Shown: piece by piece, positions 44,645-52,983 of the stretch
How positions within the stretch are numbered: position 1 is the first letter of the stretch
How the letters are laid out: every line of letters starts with the position of its first letter
DNA from: Pseudofrankia inefficax
GTDB taxonomy: Bacteria > Actinomycetota > Actinomycetes > Frankiales > Frankiaceae
NCBI RefSeq assembly: GCF_000166135.1
Contig: NC_014666.1
Location: 7,440,001 to 7,504,000 of the forward strand
DNA length: 64,000 nt
Reading direction: 5' to 3'
Made by a program: the position numbers and the translations under genes
Notes under the pieces: model-generated
Database searches by the model: none
Told to the model about the DNA's origin: nothing
The model's input: the letters and a program-made list of their open reading frames with translations, nothing else

Positions 44645-45611
44645 GGGAGCGGGCGACCAGGTCGCCGATCAGCGCGAGCACGGCGATCTGGAAGCCGACC
44701 AGGATCGCGAGCACTGTCGACGTCGTGACGTGGAAGTTGTAGCGGCTGACGTCATAGATCAGCTTCACGAAGCCGAGGCCCATGATCCAAAGCGCGACCG
44801 GCATCAGCACCTTGATCGGGTCGAAGTACATGACCATCCGCAGGACCTGCAGGATGTAGCGCCGCGCGTCCTTGAACGGGTGGAACTTCGACTTGCCGGC
44901 CCGCTTCGCGTAGTCGATCGGGATGTAGTCGACCGGGTGCTGGTTGGACAGGAACGCCATCGTGATCGTCGTGACGCAGGAGAACCCGGGCGGCAGCAGC
45001 CGCAGGTAGGGCAGCGAGACCTCGCGCCGGAACGCCCGCAGGCCCGAGTTCAGGTCCGGGATCTTCATCCCGGCCAGCCGGGACGCGACCATCCGGATGA
45101 ACCACTTCGCCGGCACCCGGGCCCACTTGTGGGTGCCCTCCTCCGTCTTGCGGGCACCCACGACCTGGTCGACGTCCGGGTTGTCGTCGAGGTACTTGAC
45201 GAACTCCGGGATGCGCTCGTTCGGGTAGGTCATGTCGGCGTCGGTCCAGACGACGATCTGGCCGCGCGCCTCCTGGGTGCCGATCCGCCGGGCCGTGCCG
45301 GAACCCCCGTTGCGGCGGAACGGCATCAGCCGCATCTTCGGGAACCTGGGCACGACCTCGTGCAGCACGGCCAGCGTGCCGTCGGTGGACTTGTCGTCGA
45401 TCACCAGCAGCTCGTAGCTGTACCGGCTCGCGTCCATCGCCGCGGTGATCCGCTCGAGCTCCAGGACGACGTGGTCCTGCTCGTTGTAGCAGGGCAGCAC
45501 GACCGTGACGTACGGCGCGTCGCGCTGGATCGAGAACTGCTCGTCGTCGCCCGGCTCGGTGATCAGAGACATGTCCGATGGCTGCGGCTGGCGGATTGCG
45601 CTGACACTCAC
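44631..45611 (-). CDS. GT2 family polyprenyl-phosphate glycosyltransferase-like protein
   Basis: The 326-residue protein resembles dolichol-phosphate mannosyltransferase and GtrB-type enzymes: VTVVLPCYNEQDHVVLELER, LLVIDDKSTDGTLAVL, VVWTDADMTYPNE (DxD) and LNSGLRAFRR. Two C-terminal membrane helices (VLMPVALWIMGLGFVKLIY; VLAILVGFQIAVLALIGDL) fit that group. It would charge polyprenyl phosphate with a sugar. GTG 45611 is chosen, with GGGAG upstream; ATG 45572 is an alternative without a ribosome site. Confidence 0.85.
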   Translation of the reverse strand: MSVSAIRQPQPSDMSLITEPGDDEQFSIQRDAPYVTVVLPCYNEQDHVVLELERITAAMDASRYSYELLVIDDKSTDGTLAVLHEVVPRFPKMRLMPFRRNGGSGTARRIGTQEARGQIVVWTDADMTYPNERIPEFVKYLDDNPDVDQVVGARKTEEGTHKWARVPAKWFIRMVASRLAGMKIPDLNSGLRAFRREVSLPYLRLLPPGFSCVTTITMAFLSNQHPVDYIPIDYAKRAGKSKFHPFKDARRYILQVLRMVMYFDPIKVLMPVALWIMGLGFVKLIYDVSRYNFHVTTSTVLAILVGFQIAVLALIGDLVARSRGSN

Positions 45612-46013
45612 GTCGGTCTGACTCCCGGTCGCATGTGGAGATGTGCCGCCCGCGCCCGCGGAGGCCCAAGCGAGGCCCCTGGAAACGCCGTGCCCGCGGT
45701 GGCCGTCCTGCCCGCCGTGGCCTCGGACAGCCGAGCCCCGGACCCGCGTCAGCCGGCCTGGCAGGCGGCCAGCCCACGAGGGCACTGGCGAGCCGCGGTG
45801 GCACAGGCGAACTCTGGCACGCGCGTGGCGGTGCCCCATGCAGGGTGACACGGTGTGAGGCGACTCCGGACGTTGGGCGGGCCGTGAACACGCTATGGCC
45901 TAGTTGGTGCAACGGAGTGTAGTCGAGACGTGGCCCTGCCCACGTCGCGGGCACGCGACGGGCCCGGCGGCCAGATCACCGGCCCCGGTGAGCCAGGGCC
46001 GCATCCCGGCGCC
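45612..46013. other. Divergent intergenic region between envelope operon and acyltransferase
   Basis: No gene is supported. It is the divergent promoter region between GTG 45611 (-) and the leaderless acyltransferase at 46026 (+). The 300 bp nearest the minus-strand gene is GC-rich with no repeat or clear operator. Confidence 0.5.
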
Positions 46014-46019
46014 TACTGT
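46014..46019 (+). promoter_or_regulatory. -10 hexamer TACTGT for the acyltransferase gene
   Basis: TACTGT ends 6 nt before GTG 46026, the same leaderless arrangement seen elsewhere. Confidence 0.5.
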
Positions 46020-46025
46020 GGAAAC

Positions 46026-46700
46026 GTGGGTGCGTTCAGGAGTGATCTACGCGAGTACGTCCAGCACGTCCGGTCCCTGCACGCGGGCCGCGAGACCTCG
46101 GCGGTCGCGTTCGTCACCGGGCTGCGCTACCCGTTGGCCTACGGGAAGCCGATCTGGACCGGTTCGCGAACCATCATCGAGGGCCACGAGCGGTTCGAGT
46201 TCCGCGCCGACGGGGTGCTGCGGGTGGGCCTCGGGTCGTTCGGCCTGTCCAGCAAGCACGACACCTCGGTGGTGCGGGTGCACCCCGAGGGCCGGCTGCG
46301 CTGCGAGGGCGTCGTGTCGATGCAGCGCGGGGTGCGGGTCGTCGTGGACTCCGGCCTGCTGCAGATCGGGCACGGCACGAACATCAACGGCTTCGCGAAG
46401 ATCCTGGTCCGGGACCGGGTGTCGATCGGCGAGCACTGCACGATCTCGTGGAACACCCAGCTCCTGGACAACGACTTCCACCCGATCGTGGTCGACGGGG
46501 TGCCGCAGCCGCAGAGCGCGCCGATCGTCATCGAGGACCATGTCTGGATCGGCGCCGGCGCGATCGTGCTGAAGGGCGTCACGATCGGCGAGGGCGCCAT
46601 CGTCGCCGCCGGCGCGGTCGTGACCAAGGACGTCCCGGCCAAGACCATCGTCGCCGGATCACCCGCGAAGAGCATCGGCACCGCCGACGCCTGGAGCTGA
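46026..46700 (+). CDS. Left-handed beta-helix acyltransferase-like protein
   Basis: The 224-residue protein has hexapeptide repeats from residue about 75 to the end ([53 protein letters not shown]), ending with [14 protein letters not shown], the typical pattern of maltose/galactoside-type O-acetyltransferases. The N-terminal 70 residues are helical ([18 protein letters not shown]). The acyl donor is probably acetyl-CoA and the acceptor a glycan. GTG 46026 is supported by the TACTGT hexamer. It is followed by the DUF2142 gene on the same strand. Confidence 0.82.
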   Translation: MGAFRSDLREYVQHVRSLHAGRETSAVAFVTGLRYPLAYGKPIWTGSRTIIEGHERFEFRADGVLRVGLGSFGLSSKHDTSVVRVHPEGRLRCEGVVSMQRGVRVVVDSGLLQIGHGTNINGFAKILVRDRVSIGEHCTISWNTQLLDNDFHPIVVDGVPQPQSAPIVIEDHVWIGAGAIVLKGVTIGEGAIVAAGAVVTKDVPAKTIVAGSPAKSIGTADAWS

Positions 46701-46786
46701 GCCCCGCCGCTCCGATTCCCTGGACGTTGCGCGCTCATAGGGCGGATCGGGTGACAACCGGCGAGGTCAACGGGCTGTCGCGCCCC

Positions 46787-46792
46787 TACGAT
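46787..46792 (+). promoter_or_regulatory. -10 hexamer TACGAT upstream of the DUF2142 gene
   Basis: TACGAT suggests transcription from about 46799, giving a leader of roughly 27 nt with a G-run ribosome site (46812-46816) before GTG 46826. Confidence 0.35.
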
Positions 46793-46825
46793 GGCAGGCG
46801 TCCGTCGTCTCGGGGGTCCTCTCAC

Positions 46826-48955
46826 GTGTCCGCAGTCGTGGCAGTCCGGAGCCAGGAGCTCGACGCCGCCCGTCAGCTGCTGCGGCCCGAGGTCCGGCTG
46901 CGCCCGTGGCGCGTGCTGCGCCGGGTGCCCGCGCCCATCTGGCTGATCACGATTCTGTTCACGCTGCTGCTGAGCAGCTGGTCGGTGCTGGTCCCGCAGT
47001 ACCACGCGCCCGACGAGCCGCACCACGTCGACGCCGTGATGCGGCTGGCCGAGGGCAAGGGCTGGCCACCCGTCGGGCACGCCACCGTCTCCCCGGAGAC
47101 GGTCGGCTCGCTGGCCGCGGCCCCGGTCGGCACGCGCGCGAAGCCGTACCAGCTGATCCCCGGCCCGTTCAGCAAGGCGGACGCCACCCCGCGCGCCGAC
47201 CGGCCCGAGTGGCGTGAGCTCCCGAAGCCCGGCCAGCCGCAGCCCGACGTGCAGCAGATGATGCAGCACCCGCCGCTGTACTACCTGGTCGGCGCCGGCC
47301 TGCTCAAGGCCCTGCCCGGAGCTCCGCAGGACCTGCGCTTCGACCTGGTCATCGGGCTGCTGCGCCTGATGAGCGTGCTCATGGTCGCCCCGCTGCCGCT
47401 GGTGGCCTGGGCCTGCGCCGACCGGCTGACCGAGAGCCGGGCGGCGGGCCGGGTCGCCGCGCTGGTCCCGCTGGGGATCCCGATGCTCACCCATGTCGGG
47501 TCGAGCGTGAACAACGACGCCCTGCTGGTCCTGACCGGCTCGCTCGCGACGCTCGCGATCTGCTACGTGCTGCGCGGCGACACCTCGATCCGCACCGGCC
47601 TGTGGACCGGGGCGTTCATCGGCCTGGCGATGTTCTCGAAGTCGCTGGGGGTCGTGTTCGTTCCGCTGGCGGTGGCCGCCTACCTGCTGGCCTGGCGGCG
47701 CGGCCGCCGGGCGGTCGCCGGTGCCCAGGCACTCGCCGATGCCCAGGCGCTCGCGGCCGTCCCAGGCTCCGGCGCCCGGTCGGCCGCCGGGCCCGCCCCC
47801 ACGAGGGCCGACGTGCCGTTCCTGCTCGCCGACGCCGCGACCGACCCGACCGTGCCCGCGCGGGCCGCCCGGTTCCCCTGGTTGCCGCTGCTGCTGGGCT
47901 CGCTCCTGGCGCTCGCGGCCGGCGCCTGGTGGTTCGTCGTCAACCTCGTCCGCTACCACACGTTCCAGCCGTCGACGCCGGGCTTCGTCCCTGGCACCAA
48001 GCTGTCCGGCTGGTCGGAGTTCACCGACGTGCTGGTCAACGGAACGATCCTGCGGTGGTGGGGCGACTTCGGCTGGTTCGAGGTGAACGTGCCCGAGCTC
48101 GCGGCCCGGATCGGCACCGCGACCGTGGCCGTCCTCCTGGCCGTCGCCGTCGTCCAGGCACGCCGCCCGGACCGCCGGGTCGACCTGCTCTGCATGCTGT
48201 GGCCGACGGTGGGGCTGTTCGCGCTGATGACGCTGCAGTCCGCGCTGCACTTCCACAAGACGTTCTACGTCTCCGGCGTCTCCGGCCGGTACCTGTTCGC
48301 GGGTCTGGCGGCGCTCGCCGTCGTGGTGGGCGCGGGTGCCGCGTCGCTGGGACGGTTCACCCGGTTCACCCCGCCGCTGGTGCTCGCCGCGGCGGTCACG
48401 ATGCAGGCGCTGGCCGTGCACGCCGTGTTCCCGCGCTGGTGGGAGGGCCCGAAGGGCAGCCTGAGGACCGGGCTGGACAGCATGCTCGCCTGGTCTCCGT
48501 GGCCGGCGGTCGCCGCCGAGGTCGTCTTCGGGCTGCTCGCGCTCGGGCTCGTGGCGACGGTGGCCTGGGCCGTCGTCTTCGCGGTCCGCCCCGACCCGCG
48601 CGACCCCGGCGAGCCGGCCACGCCGGCCGGGGTCCCGCTCGGCGACCTGATCGCGGGCCACGCCGGCGACCCGAGCGGCTATGACTGGTTCGGCGCCGGC
48701 CACCACGCGTCCGAGAACGGCACCGACCCGGCCGGCACCCAGCCAGCCGACTCCGCGCCGACGGCCGGTGCGCTGCCGACGGCCGGTGCGCTGCCGACGG
48801 CCGGTGCCACCCGGACACCCGGTGCCACCCAGACACCCGGTGCCACCCCGACGGCTGGTGCCAGCCCGACAACGGGCACCGCGACGGGAACGGTGCCACC
48901 CGGCGGCGCGGCCCCACCCCGCGCACCTGGCGCGCACCGGCATCGACGCGGCTAG
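46826..48955 (+). CDS. DUF2142 family polytopic membrane protein
   Basis: The 709-residue protein has about 10-11 membrane helices, the first near residues 35-55 ([19 protein letters not shown]). Just after it is the DUF2142 hallmark [17 protein letters not shown], whose acidic pair is similar to the catalytic loop of GT-C polyprenyl-phosphate-sugar transferases. The family is proposed to act on cell-envelope glycans. The C-terminal tail is cytoplasmic or outside, rich in Pro/Thr/Ala/Gly, with six TAGA-type units from an 18-bp repeat. GTG 46826 is the only start with plausible spacing. Confidence 0.8.
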   Translation: MSAVVAVRSQELDAARQLLRPEVRLRPWRVLRRVPAPIWLITILFTLLLSSWSVLVPQYHAPDEPHHVDAVMRLAEGKGWPPVGHATVSPETVGSLAAAPVGTRAKPYQLIPGPFSKADATPRADRPEWRELPKPGQPQPDVQQMMQHPPLYYLVGAGLLKALPGAPQDLRFDLVIGLLRLMSVLMVAPLPLVAWACADRLTESRAAGRVAALVPLGIPMLTHVGSSVNNDALLVLTGSLATLAICYVLRGDTSIRTGLWTGAFIGLAMFSKSLGVVFVPLAVAAYLLAWRRGRRAVAGAQALADAQALAAVPGSGARSAAGPAPTRADVPFLLADAATDPTVPARAARFPWLPLLLGSLLALAAGAWWFVVNLVRYHTFQPSTPGFVPGTKLSGWSEFTDVLVNGTILRWWGDFGWFEVNVPELAARIGTATVAVLLAVAVVQARRPDRRVDLLCMLWPTVGLFALMTLQSALHFHKTFYVSGVSGRYLFAGLAALAVVVGAGAASLGRFTRFTPPLVLAAAVTMQALAVHAVFPRWWEGPKGSLRTGLDSMLAWSPWPAVAAEVVFGLLALGLVATVAWAVVFAVRPDPRDPGEPATPAGVPLGDLIAGHAGDPSGYDWFGAGHHASENGTDPAGTQPADSAPTAGALPTAGALPTAGATRTPGATQTPGATPTAGASPTTGTATGTVPPGGAAPPRAPGAHRHRRG
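48758..48865 (+). repeat. 18-bp in-frame tandem repeat, 6 units
   Basis: Units of 18 bp begin at 48758, 48776, 48794, 48812, 48830 and 48848, each encoding a 6-residue PTAGAL-like unit. The first two are identical (CCGACGGCCGGTGCGCTG) and later ones diverge. Confidence 0.8.
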
Positions 48956-49476
48956 ACCGCCCACCTCCCGTCAGACTCGAGCCACCTGATCTCTGGGCCA
49001 GCGCGGCCCGATCCCCGCGCCTCCTCCGTGGTCGGTCGCGGTCGTTCGGCCCGCTGGCTTGATCGTCGTTTCCGCCCTCAAGTGGTTGCCACACCGCTGC
49101 GGTTACAGCCACACGCGGGCGAAAACAGCGATCTTGCTTGTCTCGGGACGATGCGAACCCTGGCGGACATGGCGTTCGCAGCGGGCCCGGCCGTCGAGTC
49201 ATCTCTGCTGGTCATGGGCCCCGGCCGTTCCCCGACCACCCGGCATGACTCGGTGCCCGGCCCAGCCCCGGATAGCCGGGCCACGGGCTCGGCGGCCACC
49301 GACTCCTCCGTGATGGTCACGGATCCGCCCAGGGCGCGCGAGGTAGCCGGCCAACTCGAGCCGAGCGCAAACAGGAACTACTTTCAGTAATCGACCGGTG
49401 GCTATACGGCGTCGGGGGTCGGGTCGCAGACTGAGGACCTGTCGGGGGAGGTCTGCCGGCTCGGTCGGGGGGGTCC
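48956..49476. other. Intergenic region with palindrome copy D
   Basis: No gene is supported between the DUF2142 stop and the kinase start. It contains the 73-bp palindrome copy D (49061-49133). The last 100 bp is AT-richer and may hold the kinase promoter, but I could not fix a -10. Confidence 0.6.
49061..49133. repeat. 73-bp intergenic palindrome, copy D
   Basis: The left arm begins GATCGTCGTTTCCGCCC and the right ends GGGCGAAAACAGCGATC. At stem position 13 the usual G-C pair is replaced by C-G on both arms, a compensatory change. Flanks match copy C. Confidence 0.85.
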
Positions 49477-52371
49477 GTGCGCCGCAACCAGCGCCAGGCG
49501 CTCGCCGTCCCGGCGGCACGCCCGCAGCCGTCGGCCAGCACGGGCGCCGCGACAGGCGGGAACACGGTGGCGGATCAGGCCGCGGCCGAGAACACGGCGG
49601 CATCGGCCGTCGCCGACGTCGCGGCGACCACCACGGCGTCGGCCGTAGCCGACGTCCCGGCGACCACGGCGAAGGCCGGCGTCGCGGAGGCCGAGCCGCC
49701 CCTCGCTCCCCCGCCCCTCGCTCCCCCGGCGCTCGCTCCCCCGGCCGAGCCAGGCGCACCGCTGCCGGCCGCGCCGAGCGAGGCCGCCGCGCACCTGTCG
49801 ACCGCGCAGACCCTCCTCGGGCTCGCCGCGCCGCGCCGCGCGCCCGTCGTCGCCCAGCAGGCACCGACCCTGCCCCAGCAGCTCACCCTTCCGACGCATC
49901 CGACGTATCCGCTGGGAGCCGTCGCCGCCGAGCCACTGGCCCCGGACGATCCGGAGCAGCTTGGCGACTACCAGCTGGTCGGCCGGCTCGGCGAAGGCGG
50001 GATGGGCACCGTCTACCTGGGCGTCGCGGGGGCGGACACGGCCATCGGGCCACACGGCCTCGACGGCGAGCTACGGCTGGTCGCGATCAAGATGATCCGG
50101 GCCGACCTGGCGCGGCTGCCCGAGTTCCGGGCCCGGTTCCTGCGCGAGGCGGACGTCGCCCGGCGGGTGTCCCGGTTCTGCACCGCCGAGGTGCTGGAGG
50201 TCGTCGACCCGCCGAACGGCCCGCCCTACCTGGTAACGGAGTACATCGACGGCCTGACGTTGACCCGGGCCGTGCTGGCGGGCGGCCCGCTGCGCACCGG
50301 CGACCTGGAGCGGCTGGCGGTCAGCGTCGCCGCCGCGCTGACCGCGATCCACGGAGCCGGGCTCGTCCACCGCGATCTCAAACCGTCGAACGTGATCCTC
50401 TCCGCGCTCGGCCCGCGGGTCATCGACTTCGGCATCGCTCAGGCGACCGATGCGCACGGGGTGCTCAGCCACGACATCCAGCGCATCGGCACCCCGGCGT
50501 TCATGGCGCCCGAACAGGCCAACGGCCAGCCGGTGACCGCGGCGGCGGACATCTTCGCCTGGGGCGGGCTGATGACCTACGCGGGCACGGGCGTCCTGCC
50601 GTTCGGCGACGGGCCGACGCCGGTGCAGCTGTACCGCGTCGTCCACACCGAACCGAACCTGGACGGCCTCGGCCCGGCGCTGCGCCCGATCGTCACGCAC
50701 GCGATGCGCAAGGACCCGGCCGACCGGCCCACCGCCCAGGAACTGTTCCTCCAACTCGTCGGCATGGGCCCGCAGACCCACCTCGACCCGGCGGTCAGTC
50801 ACGCGATCCGCTCGGGTGCCCTGCCCGGACCCCCCACGGCGCTGGTGGACACCGACCCGCAGCCGCGCCTCGACCTCGGGCACGCCGCAGACGCCGCCGC
50901 CAACGCCAGCCCGGCGGCCGCGACCGCCACGACCGGCACGACCGGTACGGCGCCTGGGACCACCAACGGCCAGGCCGCGCACCTCGCGGCCACCCTGCGG
51001 GCCCTCATCCGCCCGCGGGTCGACGAGCAGGCGGCCTCGCCCGACCCCGCGCCCGACGCCAGCGCGATACGCACCTGGCGGGACGGGCTGCGGCACGTCT
51101 CACTGCTGGTCACACCGCTGCTGGCGCTGCTGCTGATCGGGATCCTGATCCCGGTGGTCCTGCTGCACGGCCCCACGAAGAGCCCGACTCCGGCCTCGGT
51201 CGCGACGGACGTCGCGGCCTCGGCCGACCAGGTCCGCCCGACCGACGCCGCGCTCGCCGACGCACTGAGCCTCGCCGCGTTCCGGATCAGCCCGGCCCTG
51301 GCCGCCCGCGCGGGCCTGCGCACCTCGTTCGCCGCCGCGGCCGCGACACCGCTCACCGGGCACACAGGCGCCGTCCTCGGGGCCGCGGTCAGCCCCGACG
51401 GCCGGGTCGCCGCGACGGCCTCGGCCGACGGCAGCATCCGCCTCTGGGACGTCCGGGACGCCGAGTCCTCTCGCCCGCTCGCGGTGATCGACCAGCAGGA
51501 CGGCTGGGTCACCGCCGCCGCGTTCAGCCCGGACGGGAACCTGCTGGCCACCGCCGGCTACAACCGGCTCGCGACGCTGTGGGACGTCAGCGACCCCACC
51601 CGGCCCAGCAAGGTCGCCAGCCTGCGCGGCCACGACGGCTATGTCGCCTCGGTGGCGTTCAGCCCGGACGGGAACCTGCTGGCCACCGCCGGCTACGACG
51701 ACACCGCGCGGGTCTGGAACGTCGTCGACCCCACCGATCCGGTCCAGCTCGCCGTGCTCACCGGCCACACCGGCTGGGTCAGGCAGGTGGCGTTCAGCCC
51801 GGACGGCCGGCTGCTCGCCACCGCGAGCACCGACCACACCACCCGGCTCTGGGACGTCGCCGTCCCGACCAGCCCGACGCTCCTGGCCACCCTGACCGGC
51901 CACACCGACTACGTCTGGGCACTCGCGTTCAGCCCCGACGGCCGCGAGCTCGCCACCGCCGGCTACGACGGCACGGCGCGGCTCTGGGACGTCACCGACC
52001 CGGCTCACCCGCGGGCCGTCGCCACCATCCCGGCCGACGCGCACTGGGTGCTCGCGGTCGCCTTCAGCCCCGACGGCCGGACCCTCGCCACCGGCGGCCG
52101 CGACGGCACGGTCCACCTCTGGGACCTCACGGCCCCGGGTCAGCCCGCGGCGGCCGGCGTGCTGGCCGGCCACTCCGACTGGATCGAGTCGATCGCGTTC
52201 ACCCCTGACGGCCGGGCGCTGCTCACCGGTTCCGCCGATCGCACGGCCCGGCTGACCCCGCTGTCCGACGACGCGCTGACCGCCGCCGCGTGCCGCGACC
52301 GTTCCAGCCAGCTCGACTCGTCCCAGTGGCAGCACTACGTCCCCGAGGTCCCGTATCGGCCCACCTGCTGA
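49477..52371 (+). CDS. Serine/threonine protein kinase fused to WD40 repeats
   Basis: The 964-residue protein has an Ala/Pro-rich N-terminal tail (1-160), a kinase domain (about 164-440) with GEGGMG (172-177), Lys205, HRDLKPSN (catalytic Asp300, Asn305) and DFG (317-319), a single membrane helix (about 541-563) and a C-terminal outside region with seven WD40-type repeats (about 625-945), enough for one propeller. The repeated AFSPDG...LWDV pattern is regular. Similar kinases are known in actinomycetes and myxobacteria; the ligand of the propeller is not known. The GTG follows a G-run ribosome site. Confidence 0.88.
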   Translation: MRRNQRQALAVPAARPQPSASTGAATGGNTVADQAAAENTAASAVADVAATTTASAVADVPATTAKAGVAEAEPPLAPPPLAPPALAPPAEPGAPLPAAPSEAAAHLSTAQTLLGLAAPRRAPVVAQQAPTLPQQLTLPTHPTYPLGAVAAEPLAPDDPEQLGDYQLVGRLGEGGMGTVYLGVAGADTAIGPHGLDGELRLVAIKMIRADLARLPEFRARFLREADVARRVSRFCTAEVLEVVDPPNGPPYLVTEYIDGLTLTRAVLAGGPLRTGDLERLAVSVAAALTAIHGAGLVHRDLKPSNVILSALGPRVIDFGIAQATDAHGVLSHDIQRIGTPAFMAPEQANGQPVTAAADIFAWGGLMTYAGTGVLPFGDGPTPVQLYRVVHTEPNLDGLGPALRPIVTHAMRKDPADRPTAQELFLQLVGMGPQTHLDPAVSHAIRSGALPGPPTALVDTDPQPRLDLGHAADAAANASPAAATATTGTTGTAPGTTNGQAAHLAATLRALIRPRVDEQAASPDPAPDASAIRTWRDGLRHVSLLVTPLLALLLIGILIPVVLLHGPTKSPTPASVATDVAASADQVRPTDAALADALSLAAFRISPALAARAGLRTSFAAAAATPLTGHTGAVLGAAVSPDGRVAATASADGSIRLWDVRDAESSRPLAVIDQQDGWVTAAAFSPDGNLLATAGYNRLATLWDVSDPTRPSKVASLRGHDGYVASVAFSPDGNLLATAGYDDTARVWNVVDPTDPVQLAVLTGHTGWVRQVAFSPDGRLLATASTDHTTRLWDVAVPTSPTLLATLTGHTDYVWALAFSPDGRELATAGYDGTARLWDVTDPAHPRAVATIPADAHWVLAVAFSPDGRTLATGGRDGTVHLWDLTAPGQPAAAGVLAGHSDWIESIAFTPDGRALLTGSADRTARLTPLSDDALTAAACRDRSSQLDSSQWQHYVPEVPYRPTC

Positions 52372-52408
52372 CCGCGGGCCGTTCCGGCTGGCGGGCCGGC
52401 ATGCTGCC

Positions 52409-52414
52409 TACGCT
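52409..52414 (+). promoter_or_regulatory. -10 hexamer TACGCT for the MazG-like gene
   Basis: TACGCT ends 6 nt before ATG 52421. The gene looks leaderless. Confidence 0.5.
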
Positions 52415-52420
52415 CGGCGC

Positions 52421-52891
52421 ATGACGCGACGTTCGCCGGGCCCCGCACGTTCGCCGGACCCCGCACCTTCGCCAGACCCCGCACCTTGGTCGGACCCGGC
52501 CCAGTCGCCGGGCCCCGCAGGTTCGTCGGACCCGGTGCTGACGATCAGCGCGGAGACGGTGGCGGCGGTCGAGGCCGAGGCCGCGCGGGCCTATCGCAAG
52601 CACGGGGAACGGTCGATCCTGAACCCGGCGATGCCGGACGCGGTGCGGCTGCCGGTGCTCGTCGAGGAGGTCGGCGAGGTCGCCAAGGCGATGCTCGAGA
52701 ACGCCGACCCGGCCGACCTGCGGGCCGAGCTGATCCAGGTGGCCGCCATCGCCCTCACCTGGCTGGAGGCGTTGCGCACCTCCGACGGCACCGGGCGCCT
52801 GCGCTACGACCCCGCCAACAGCCCCCCGTACCAGGTGCCCGGCCCGCGCCGCGAAGGTTCCGCCAACCCACAACCACCTTCGTGCCCGTGA
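52421..52891 (+). CDS. MazG-like nucleotide pyrophosphohydrolase family protein
   Basis: The 156-residue protein has a disordered, repetitive N-terminus (SPDPAPSPDPAP, about 1-40) and a helical core with the metal-binding pattern LPVLVEEVGEVAKAML (EExxE type) and a second helix AELIQVAAIALTWLEAL. These match the MazG-like/NTP-PPase family, which hydrolyses nucleoside triphosphates or phosphoribosyl compounds. Its real substrate is unknown. ATG 52421 is supported by the TACGCT hexamer. The TGA stop (52889-52891) is formed by the first bases of repeat copy E. Confidence 0.75.
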   Translation: MTRRSPGPARSPDPAPSPDPAPWSDPAQSPGPAGSSDPVLTISAETVAAVEAEAARAYRKHGERSILNPAMPDAVRLPVLVEEVGEVAKAMLENADPADLRAELIQVAAIALTWLEALRTSDGTGRLRYDPANSPPYQVPGPRREGSANPQPPSCP

Positions 52892-52962
52892 TCGCCGGTT
52901 AGGCCCTGAGGGGGTTGGAGAAACGCCCCAAACGCGACCCGCCCAGGGCCAAAGCGGCGATC
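52890..52962. repeat. 73-bp intergenic palindrome, copy E
   Basis: The left arm begins GATCGCCGGTTAGGCCCTG and the right ends AGGGCCAAAGCGGCGATC. It starts within the stop codon of the MazG-like gene and ends 21 nt before the stop of the convergent methyltransferase gene. It is the most diverged copy but keeps the 73-bp length. Confidence 0.8.
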
Positions 52963-52983
52963 AGCGGCCAGCGGGCGACGGGC

